From positions 1 to 5,480 of the forward strand of contig JAGVJS010000360.1 of NCBI GenBank assembly GCA_020051025.1: DNA of 5,480 bases, in the 5' to 3' direction. Shown here one piece after another: positions 1 through 5,474 of the stretch; within the stretch, counting starts at the first letter, position 1, and every line of letters begins with the position of its first letter. A model generated the notes under the pieces. That model saw nothing but the letters and a program-made list of their open reading frames with translations, made no database searches and had not been told where the DNA came from. Source of the stretch: Sphingobium sp. (GTDB lineage: Bacteria; Pseudomonadota; Alphaproteobacteria; Sphingomonadales; Sphingomonadaceae). The position numbers and the translations under genes were made by a program.

Positions 1-486
1 CATGATGTTCTTGTCGCCGAAACGGGCCTGAATATCGGCCGACATCACCGGCGCACCGAACAGATTGTCGGTCGGAATGTCGAAGAAGCCCTGGATCTGA
101 CCCGCATGCAGGTCGACCGACAACACGCGGTCGGCGCCGGCGGTGGTGATCAGGTTGGCGACCAGCTTGGCGCTGATCGGCGTGCGCGGGCCGGGCTTAC
201 GGTCCTGACGGGCATAGCCGAAATAGGGGACGACGGCGGTGATTCGTTTGGCCGACGCGCGCTTGAGCGCATCGATCATGATCAGCAATTCCATCAGATT
301 GTCGTTGGTCGGATAGGCCGTCGACTGGATTACGAATACGTCCTCGCCGCGGACATTCTCATGAATTTCCACGAAAACTTCTTCATCCGCGAAACGGCGG
401 ACGCTGGCGTCAGTCAGGGGGATTTCGATATAGTCGGCGATGGCGGCCGCAAGCGGCTTGTTTGAATTGCCGGTCATGAGTTTCAT
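1..486 (-). CDS. prs: Ribose-phosphate pyrophosphokinase (PRPP synthetase), N-terminal 162 codons; gene runs off the left edge
   Basis: The enzyme transfers pyrophosphate from ATP to ribose 5-phosphate, giving PRPP for purine, pyrimidine, histidine, tryptophan and NAD synthesis in the cytoplasm. The minus strand is open from ATG at 486 to the window edge. Visible landmarks are the start [12 protein letters not shown], the [14 protein letters not shown] block (43-56), [18 protein letters not shown] (60-77), the ATP-loop region [11 protein letters not shown] (87-97), and the PRPP synthetase signature [16 protein letters not shown] (125-140, about bases 67-114), with the conserved His127. The family is about 310 residues, so roughly half is missing, including the C-terminal PRPP-binding loop. 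The chosen ATG matches the conserved family start (M-K-L-x-x-G-N) and has GGGGA 8 nt upstream (bases 495-499); the internal ATG at 477 would cut the first strand. It is divergent from nadE. The identification is very secure; only completeness is unknown. Confidence 0.97.
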   Translation of the reverse strand, partial: MKLMTGNSNKPLAAAIADYIEIPLTDASVRRFADEEVFVEIHENVRGEDVFVIQSTAYPTNDNLMELLIMIDALKRASAKRITAVVPYFGYARQDRKPGPRTPISAKLVANLITTAGADRVLSVDLHAGQIQGFFDIPTDNLFGAPVMSADIQARFGDKNIM

Positions 487-616
487 GGCGAAAATCCCCA
501 GGCTAATTGGCGTGACGAATTGATGACGATGCGCGAAACGCGGCCCCTTTAGCGGCGCAGGTCCGATGTGGAAAGGCGCTTTTGCGCCCTGCGACAAAAT
601 GGACTAGGGCGCGGCT
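487..616. promoter_or_regulatory. Divergent prs/nadE intergenic control region, no boxes assigned
   Basis: These 130 bp lie between two genes transcribed away from each other, so promoters for both must lie here or inside the neighbouring starts. I could not assign convincing -35/-10 pairs on either strand. The one clear structure is a small hairpin, GGCGC-TTTT-GCGCC (575-588), just upstream of nadE; it has no following T-run in the nadE direction, so it is not a canonical terminator. The Shine-Dalgarno-like sequences are AGGG at 606-609 (7 nt before the nadE ATG) and, on the minus strand, GGGGA at 495-499 (8 nt before the prs ATG). The regulatory role is inferred from gene orientation only. 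Confidence 0.4.
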
Positions 617-2278
617 ATGACCGACAAACTCGTGATCGCGCTCGCGCAGATGACCCAATATATGGGCGACCCCAAAGCCAATGCCGACGCCATGCTGGAA
701 TGGCGCGCGCGGGCAAAGGGCGCGGACCTGATTGTTTATCCCGAACTGCAACTGATCGGCTATCCGCCCGAAGATCTGGTGCTCAAGCCCGCTCTGCTCG
801 ATCAGGCCAATTATCATCTCGACCGCATGGCGCAGGAAACGGCGGACGGCGGCCCGGCGATGCTGGTCGGCACCGTGGTTGCTTCGCAGGGCGTTCTCTT
901 CAACGTCGTCGCCCTGCTGGAAAATGGCGCTGTCACCGCGATCCGGCAAAAGCGTGAACTGCCCAATTACGGCACGTTTGACGAAAAACGCCTCTTCGCT
1001 CCCGGCCCGTTGCCGGCCCCGATCGACTTCCGGGGCGTGAAGATCGGTATCCCCATCTGCGAGGATATCTGGTTCCCCTTCGTCACTGCCCATCTGCGGG
1101 CAGAAGGCGCGGAAATCCTCATCAGCCCCAATGGCAGCCCGTTCGAAGTCGACAAGGATGATCGCCGCCTCAACGCAGTCGCGGGCACCCGCGTGCGCGA
1201 AACTGGCCTGCCGCTCGTCTATCTGAACCGCGTTGGCGGGCAGGACGAACTGGTGTTCGACGGCGCCTCCTTCGTGATGAACGGCGACCTCAGCCTCGCG
1301 CACCAGATGCCCGATTGGGAAGAGGCGCTGGTGCTGACGACGTGGGAGAAGTGGGACGGCCAGTGGGTCTGTATCCCCGGCGAGCAGCACGCGCTCGATC
1401 CGCGTCCGGCCGACATCTACAACGCCATGGTGCTGGGCCTGCGCGACTATGTAAACCGCAACCGCTTTCCCGGCGTGGTGCTGGGTCTGTCGGGCGGCAT
1501 CGACTCCGCTCTGTCCGCCGCCGTCGCTGTCGATGCGCTGGGACCGGATCGGGTCTGGTGCGTCATGATGCCCTCGCGCTTCACCAGCCAGGAGAGCCTG
1601 GACGACGCCATCGAATGCGCCCGCCTGCTCGGCGTCCGTTACGACACTATTCCCATCGAACCGGCCGTCGCCGCTTTCGACACGATGCTTGCCCCCGTCT
1701 TCGACGGCCGCAGCCGCGACCTGACCGAAGAGAATATCCAGTCGCGCATCCGGGGCGTGACGCTGATGGGCCTGTCCAACAAGTTCGGCCACATGCTGCT
1801 GACCACCGGCAACAAGAGCGAGATGTCGGTCGGCTATGCCACCATCTATGGCGACATGGCGGGCGGCTATTCGGTGCTGAAGGACGCCTATAAGACGACC
1901 GTGTTCGACCTGTGCCGCTGGCGCAACGCGCATGTCCCGTCGCTGGGCGCCGGCATCGGCCCCGAAGGCCCGGTCATGCCCGATCGCGTCATTACCAAGC
2001 CGCCCAGCGCCGAACTGCGCGACAACCAGCGCGACGACGACAGCCTGCCGCCCTATGAAGTGCTGGATCCGATCCTCTACGGCCTGGTCGAGGAGGAATT
2101 GTCGGTCGACAAGCTGGTCGAGCGTGGTTTCGAGAAGGAGACGGTCGCCCGCATCGAGCGCCTCCTCTACATCGCCGAATATAAGCGCCGCCAGTCGCCG
2201 CCGGGCGTAAAGCTTGGCATCCGCAATTTCGGCCGCGACCGCCGCTATCCCATCACCAACGGCTTCCGCTCTATATAA
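617..2278 (+). CDS. nadE: Glutamine-dependent NAD+ synthetase (amidase plus synthetase domains)
   Basis: This catalyses the last step of NAD synthesis: nicotinate adenine dinucleotide is adenylated with ATP and amidated with ammonia from glutamine. At 553 residues it is the two-domain type. The N-terminal nitrilase-like amidase (about 1-260) shows the Glu-Lys-Cys triad: E43 in YPEL, K112 in RQKRELPNYG, and C148 in IPICED. The C-terminal synthetase (about 265-553) has the ATP pyrophosphatase P-loop LGLSGGIDSALS (289-300), the TTGNKSEMSVGY block (396-407), YGDMAGGYSVLKD (411-423), and the KPPSAELR segment near residues 460-470. The length agrees with alphaproteobacterial enzymes of about 550 residues. 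The ATG at 617 leaves the usual short lead-in (MTDKLVIALAQ), with AGGG 7 nt upstream. gltX starts 17 bp after the stop, which suggests co-transcription. All catalytic motifs are intact and I see no frameshift. Confidence 0.98.
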   Translation: MTDKLVIALAQMTQYMGDPKANADAMLEWRARAKGADLIVYPELQLIGYPPEDLVLKPALLDQANYHLDRMAQETADGGPAMLVGTVVASQGVLFNVVALLENGAVTAIRQKRELPNYGTFDEKRLFAPGPLPAPIDFRGVKIGIPICEDIWFPFVTAHLRAEGAEILISPNGSPFEVDKDDRRLNAVAGTRVRETGLPLVYLNRVGGQDELVFDGASFVMNGDLSLAHQMPDWEEALVLTTWEKWDGQWVCIPGEQHALDPRPADIYNAMVLGLRDYVNRNRFPGVVLGLSGGIDSALSAAVAVDALGPDRVWCVMMPSRFTSQESLDDAIECARLLGVRYDTIPIEPAVAAFDTMLAPVFDGRSRDLTEENIQSRIRGVTLMGLSNKFGHMLLTTGNKSEMSVGYATIYGDMAGGYSVLKDAYKTTVFDLCRWRNAHVPSLGAGIGPEGPVMPDRVITKPPSAELRDNQRDDDSLPPYEVLDPILYGLVEEELSVDKLVERGFEKETVARIERLLYIAEYKRRQSPPGVKLGIRNFGRDRRYPITNGFRSI

Positions 2279-2295
2279 GGCGGCAGAAGAGTATC

Positions 2296-3624
2296 ATGAC
2301 CGTCATCACCCGCTTCGCCCCGTCGCCCACCGGCCATCTCCATGTCGGCAATATCCGCGCCGCGCTCCACAACTGGCTGTGGGCGCGCAAGTCCGGCGGG
2401 CAATTCCTGCTGCGCCTGGACGATACCGACCTTGAACGCTCGCGCCCCGAATATGCGGACAGCATCAAGGCGGACCTGGCCTGGCTCGGCCTCCACTGGG
2501 ATGGCGAGGAAAAACAGTCCGACCGCTTCGCCCTTTACGAAGCGCGGTTCGAAGCGCTCAAGGCATCCGGCCATGTCTATCCCGCCTATGAAACGGCTCA
2601 GGAACTGGACCTGCGCCGTAAGGTGCTGCTGGGCCGCGGTCTGCCCCCGGTCTATGACCGCGCCGCCCTGTCGCTGACCCCGGATCAGATTGCCGCCTAC
2701 GAAGCCGAAGGCCGCACGCCCCACTGGCGCTTCAAACTGGACCATGAACAGCCGATCGTCTGGACCGACCTGATCCGCGGCGATCAGCGCTTCGATCCCA
2801 AACTCCTGTCCGACCCGGTGATCCGCCGCGCCGACGGCAGCTGGCTCTACATGCTGCCCTCGGTCATCGACGATATCGCCATGGGCGTGACCCATGTGCT
2901 GCGCGGGGAAGACCATGTCTCCAACACCGCGACCCAGATTCAGATGTTCACCGCGCTCGGCGCACCGCTCCCGGCCTTCGCTCATGAAGCGCTGCTCACC
3001 GGCAGCGAGGGCAAGTTGTCCAAGCGCCTCGGTTCGCTCGGCGTCGCTCATTTCCGTGAGATCGGCCTCGAAGCCATGAGCGTCGCCTCGCTGCTCGCGC
3101 GCCTCGGCAGTTCGCAGCCGATCGAGCCGTTCGCCGCGATGCAGCCGCTGATCGACAGTTTCGCCTTCGCCCATTTCGGCCGCGCGCCTGCGCGCTTCGA
3201 TGAAGGCGAACTGGCGACCCTCAACCAGAAGATCGTTCATCTCCTCCCCTATGACGCCGTCGCCGATCGCCTGCCCGAAGGCGTGGACGCCGTCGCCTGG
3301 GCCGCGATCCGCCCCAATCTGGAAACCGTTGCGGGTGCCGCTGACTGGTGGCGCATCGTCACCGGCCCGATCGCCGCCCCTGAAGTGGCGCAAGAGGATC
3401 GCGATTTCCTGGCCAGCGCGCACCGCATCCTGTCCGACACGGCCTTCGACGCTGATATCTGGCGCACGCTGACCAATGCGCTGAAGGACGAAACCGGTCG
3501 CAAGGGCAAGGCGCTCTTCCTCCCCCTGCGCCGCGCGCTGACGGGACTGGATCATGGTCCCGACATGGCCCAGCTCCTGCCCCTGATCGGCAAGGATAAG
3601 GCACTGGCCCGGCTCCGGTCCTGA
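2296..3624 (+). CDS. gltX: Glutamate--tRNA ligase, short alphaproteobacterial type
   Basis: A class I aminoacyl-tRNA synthetase that activates glutamate with ATP and loads it onto tRNA. The Rossmann catalytic core has the HIGH-type motif SPTGHLHVGNIR (10-21), RLDDTDLERS (40-49), the tRNA acceptor and substrate segment with HVLRGEDHVSNTATQI (200-215), and the KMSKS-type loop KLSKR (240-244) followed by LGSLGV. The C-terminal half (about 290-442) is the helical anticodon-binding region, ending in RKGKALFLPLRRALTG and a short tail. At 442 residues it is shorter than the 465-485 of the canonical bacterial enzyme. No cysteine occurs anywhere in it, so the Cys-based zinc site of the E. coli enzyme is absent. 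The wording around KLSKRLGSL resembles the second (GltX2-like) GluRS that many alphaproteobacteria carry; that subtype call is from memory. The start has an AGAAGAG purine stretch (2285-2291) 4 nt upstream, 17 bp after nadE. The 3' neighbour is convergent. Confidence 0.97.
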   Translation: MTVITRFAPSPTGHLHVGNIRAALHNWLWARKSGGQFLLRLDDTDLERSRPEYADSIKADLAWLGLHWDGEEKQSDRFALYEARFEALKASGHVYPAYETAQELDLRRKVLLGRGLPPVYDRAALSLTPDQIAAYEAEGRTPHWRFKLDHEQPIVWTDLIRGDQRFDPKLLSDPVIRRADGSWLYMLPSVIDDIAMGVTHVLRGEDHVSNTATQIQMFTALGAPLPAFAHEALLTGSEGKLSKRLGSLGVAHFREIGLEAMSVASLLARLGSSQPIEPFAAMQPLIDSFAFAHFGRAPARFDEGELATLNQKIVHLLPYDAVADRLPEGVDAVAWAAIRPNLETVAGAADWWRIVTGPIAAPEVAQEDRDFLASAHRILSDTAFDADIWRTLTNALKDETGRKGKALFLPLRRALTGLDHGPDMAQLLPLIGKDKALARLRS

Positions 3625-3686
3625 GCGCGACGGCCGACTGGACGGTGTGGATCGACCGCTTGCCGGGCGCAGGATCGACGCTCCTT

Positions 3687-3788
3687 TAGAGCGTCTCCTC
3701 AGCAGATGGACTCATCTGCTGACCCGGAAAACGCGGTAAAACAAGGATCTGGCATATCCGATCCGATGCAATCGGATCGGACGCTCTA
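3687..3788. repeat. 102-bp palindromic intergenic mosaic repeat between convergent genes
   Basis: The element is bounded by 9-bp perfect terminal inverted repeats, TAGAGCGTC (3687-3695) and GACGCTCTA (3780-3788). Inside are two perfect hairpins: TCAGCAGATG-GACT-CATCTGCTGA (3699-3722, 10-bp stem) and TCCGATCCGAT-GCA-ATCGGATCGGA (3757-3781, 11-bp stem), joined by a spacer with GGAAAACGCGGTAAAACAA (3726-3744). This build (TAGAGC ends, a GATCCGAT palindrome, an AAAACGCG-TAAAACA spacer) resembles the non-coding palindromic mosaic elements spread through alphaproteobacterial intergenic regions, like RIME or Bru-RS elements; the exact family is not determined. No T-run directly follows either stem, so it is not a canonical intrinsic terminator, though strong stems between convergent genes could still stop transcripts or protect 3' ends. 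The 62 bp between the gltX stop and this element contain nothing I can name. Confidence 0.85.
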
Positions 3789-4106
3789 GTCGCCGTTGGC
3801 ATCAACCATGAACACCGTGGGTTTGCCGCGCGACCCCGGCTCCCATCCTGCCGACAATGCCGCCCGCACCCCGCGCGAAGCAATCGCATCGTTGATGTGC
3901 AGGCGCCCCTTGGGCAATCCTCGCATCAGGCGCTTGGGAGCCGGAAATTCCAGCACGGCCTGACGCGGCATGTCTTTCTGGCGCAGGGAGACGGTCATCC
4001 CCTTCCAGCCATCGGAAGAGGATAATTGAGGCTCGGTCAGGAGTTCCCAATCATATTTGTAACCATCGATCTCTACAGTGCCGCTGCGGCCGGGTGCTTG
4101 AAACAT
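3786..4106 (-). CDS. Uncharacterised 106-residue protein
   Basis: I do not recognise a named family, although proteins of this appearance seem familiar as conserved hypotheticals in sphingomonads. The product is soluble-looking: no signal peptide, no membrane segment, no cysteine. The N-terminal part (about 10-55) alternates short hydrophobic stretches with polar turns (VEIDGYKYDWELL, MTVSLRQKD, QAVLEFPAP), suggesting a small beta-rich domain; the C-terminal part (70-106) has HINDAIASRGVRAAL, probably a helix, then GWEPGSRGKPTVFMVD, a likely strand. The start has a good Shine-Dalgarno sequence, AAGGG (bases 4113-4117 on the complement), 6 nt before the ATG. It sits 81 bp downstream of rlmJ on the same strand, so co-transcription is possible. 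Its TAG stop is the last three bases of the 102-bp repeat, so the present C-terminus may have been set by the repeat. Coding status is supported by the start signal and plausible composition, not by homology. Confidence 0.72.
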   Translation of the reverse strand: MFQAPGRSGTVEIDGYKYDWELLTEPQLSSSDGWKGMTVSLRQKDMPRQAVLEFPAPKRLMRGLPKGRLHINDAIASRGVRAALSAGWEPGSRGKPTVFMVDANGD

Positions 4107-4187
4107 GGCATGCCCTTAGCATGTCGGCCGCGTGACTTCATCCCCGCTATCGCAGGCTTTTCTTGACGCGCTCATGAGGGGGGCGTC

Positions 4188-5018
4188 TTAACCGCCCAAC
4201 CAGTCGCACAGGATCTCGCCTCTATGCCCTTCGGGCGCCAGCGCCGCGCGCAATGCTTCCAGCAGCGGCGGCAGCGCCTGGGTGAAGGCATAGGGCGGAT
4301 TGACGATGAAAAGGCCTGCGCCATTATAAATGCCGGGCTGCTCGCTATCATAGAGCCAATGCTCCACCCGCAGAAATTTCGGGATGCCCAGCCTGCGTAA
4401 CTGCTGCGTCCACTGCCTATGCGTGGCATAATCTTTCAGCGGAAACCAGATCACCGTCACGCCATGCGCCCATTTGCGGTGTGCGGCGGCAAGGGTGGCG
4501 GTGATGCGCGCGCGCTCGTCCGTCTGCTCATAGGGCGGATCGACCACCACCACGCCGCGCGGGGTGCGGGTCGGCACCATGGCCAGCCATAGTTCGTAGG
4601 CGTCGCGTTCATGCACGGCCGCACTTGTGCCCCGCATCACGCCGCGCAGGGTGTAGGCGTCGTCCGGATGCTTTTCGTTGAGGATCAGACCATCCTGCGG
4701 CCGCAAAAGCTGCGCCAGAAACTGCGGCGAGCCGGGATAGAGGCGCGGTTCGTCTCCCTCATTCACCGCCTGCACGGCGGCGCGATAGTCGTCCAGCAAG
4801 GGGTTCGGGTCGGCAAAGGCCCGCATCACGCCCTGCATGGCTTCGCCGGTGCGCTGGGCCTGGTCGCCGCCAAGGTCGTACAGCCCGCAGCCGGCATGGG
4901 TGTCGATCAGCGTCAGCGGGCCGGGCTTGTGCTGCAAGGCCTGCACCAGAGCGATCAAAAGGCTGTGCTTTACAACATCGGCGCTGTTGCCGGCATGGAA
5001 GGAATGGCGATAATTCAT
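4188..5018 (-). CDS. rlmJ: 23S rRNA (adenine(2030)-N(6))-methyltransferase
   Basis: A SAM-dependent enzyme that, in E. coli, methylates N6 of A2030 in 23S rRNA. The 276 residues match the family's usual size of about 280. The family-specific N-terminus MNYRHSFHAGNSADVVKHSLL (E. coli MLSYRHSFHAGNHADVLKH) is nearly identical. It is followed by the SAM-binding motif LIDTHAGCGLYDLG (37-50) with the QRTGE block (55-59), YPGSP (94-98), the catalytic DPPY motif in VVVVDPPYEQ (156-165), and the late GLFIVNPPY (235-243). The start is fixed by alignment to RYRHSF-type N-termini. The ribosome-binding signal is poor: AGGA on the complement of 5031-5034 is 12 nt from the ATG, longer than usual, which may mean weak translation. 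The next gene downstream on the same strand is the small uncharacterised gene; the 81-bp gap (4107-4187) has no clear terminator. Upstream lies repeat-rich non-coding DNA. Confidence 0.96.
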   Translation of the reverse strand: MNYRHSFHAGNSADVVKHSLLIALVQALQHKPGPLTLIDTHAGCGLYDLGGDQAQRTGEAMQGVMRAFADPNPLLDDYRAAVQAVNEGDEPRLYPGSPQFLAQLLRPQDGLILNEKHPDDAYTLRGVMRGTSAAVHERDAYELWLAMVPTRTPRGVVVVDPPYEQTDERARITATLAAAHRKWAHGVTVIWFPLKDYATHRQWTQQLRRLGIPKFLRVEHWLYDSEQPGIYNGAGLFIVNPPYAFTQALPPLLEALRAALAPEGHRGEILCDWLGG

Positions 5019-5120
5019 GGTGACTCAAAATCCTGACGATCCGCCTTTACGGTCTGCCGCACCGTCTGCAAACCGGTAGTGGCCGATTGTCGAATGACAG
5101 CTTACCGGTCAGTGGAGCCA

Positions 5121-5155
5121 GATAGCGGTCTGTCCGATTTCGGACAGGATAGCGG
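5121..5155. repeat. Perfect hairpin flanked by 8-bp direct repeats
   Basis: CTGTCCGA-TT-TCGGACAG (5130-5147) is a perfect 8-bp inverted repeat with two central bases. It is flanked by two identical direct copies of GATAGCGG (5121-5128 and 5148-5155), each almost touching the stem. It lies about 110 bp upstream of the rlmJ start. The layout could be an operator-like site, a degraded repeat element, or a small insertion with target duplication; nothing in the sequence decides between these. There is no T-run after the stem on either strand, so a terminator is unlikely. Confidence 0.5.
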
Positions 5156-5300
5156 ACCGGGCAGAATCGACCAGAAGCAGAAGTGCGGCGGCCGTTTTCG
5201 CTTGCCTCATAGCCGTCACCTCAGCGGAGGCGGGGGTCTCAGGCGGCAGCAGAAGGAGGTCAGTCGCCTTTCGCTATCCGTTTACGCAGCGTGCGCCTGC

Positions 5301-5330
5301 CTGAGATCCCAGCCTTCGCTGGGATGACGG
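5301..5330. repeat. REP-type palindrome of the sphingomonad kind
   Basis: A perfect 8-bp stem, ATCCCAGC (5306-5313), loop CTTC, GCTGGGAT (5318-5325), sits inside the conserved-looking frame CTGAG...GACGG. Read on the minus strand it is CGTCATCCCAGC-GAAG-GCTGGGATCTCAG, a pattern I recognise as a frequent extragenic palindrome in sphingomonad genomes, related in form to the widespread GTCATcCC-type REPs. Elements of this sort lie between genes and are often linked to RAYT-family transposases, none of which is present here. A single copy is visible in the window, so repetitiveness itself is from memory. Confidence 0.75.
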
Positions 5331-5384
5331 TTTAAGGTCAAAGAATGGGCCATGTCCGCTCCCGACCAGAAGCGGCCATATAAT

Positions 5385-5474
5385 CCTCCCCGCGCGTAGC
5401 GGGGGGAGGGGGACCGTTCGCGCAGCGAATGGTGGAGGGGTAATGGCGCAGCGTTGCGCTTTTTCCCCTCCACC
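5385..5474. repeat. Composite C/G-rich mosaic repeat with three hairpins, possibly continuing past the window edge
   Basis: Three stem-loops follow each other without gaps. The first is CCTCCCCGC (5385-5393) with GCGGGGGGAGG (5399-5409), imperfect by two extra G. The second is CCGTTCGC (5414-5421) with GCGAATGG (5425-5432), one G-T pair. The third is GGTGGAGGGG (5431-5440) with CCCCTCCACC (5465-5474), a perfect 10-bp outer stem enclosing a smaller GCGCA...TGCGC stem (5446-5459). The CCTCCCC/GGGGAGG and GGTGGAGGGG modules with interchangeable inner hairpins look like the mosaic intergenic repeats seen in sphingomonads. The second and third hairpins share bases 5431-5432, so they may be alternative folds. 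The right limit is unknown because the window ends six bases later. Confidence 0.72.

Noticed and set aside
106..465. A 119-codon plus-strand frame at the left edge
   Set aside because: It lies opposite the prs coding sequence, whose PRPP synthetase signature is unmistakable on the minus strand.
575..588. Terminator or riboswitch in the nadE leader
   Set aside because: Only a 5-bp GGCGC stem with a TTTT loop is present; it is too small and isolated for a riboswitch and has no downstream T-run.
503..1933. A 476-codon open frame antisense to nadE
   Set aside because: nadE on the other strand has every catalytic motif over the full length. The antisense frame has a low-complexity His/Ala/Gly/Arg/Gln-rich product typical of GC-rich shadow frames, with no recognisable domain.
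2245..3555. A 436-codon open frame antisense to gltX
   Set aside because: Same reasoning: gltX is intact with HIGH and KLSKR motifs, while the antisense product is biased (Gly/Arg/Ala/Gln) and motif-free.
3757..3781. Intrinsic terminator for gltX or for the small gene
   Set aside because: The 11-bp stem is strong, but no T-run follows on the plus strand. On the minus strand only a TTGTTTT about 15 nt later is seen, so it is annotated as part of the repeat rather than as a terminator.
4611..5036. A 141-codon plus-strand frame
   Set aside because: It is antisense to the rlmJ N-terminal half, which is clearly coding by family motifs; no motif or ribosome-binding site supports the plus-strand frame.
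5079..5327. An 82-codon plus-strand frame upstream of rlmJ
   Set aside because: It runs through the direct repeats, the 5130-5147 hairpin and the REP palindrome, lacks a Shine-Dalgarno sequence, and its product shows no family resemblance.
5379..5384. TATAAT, an exact -10 consensus, on the plus strand
   Set aside because: No -35-like sequence lies 16-18 bp upstream (the region reads CCGCTC), and it is immediately followed by the composite repeat; no gene start is visible in the remaining 96 bp.
5282..5473. A 63-codon minus-strand frame at the right edge
   Set aside because: It consists largely of translated repeat (RHPSEGWDL from the REP, PLHHSLRERSPSPRYARGG from the C/G-rich mosaic), a common false gene call in such genomes.
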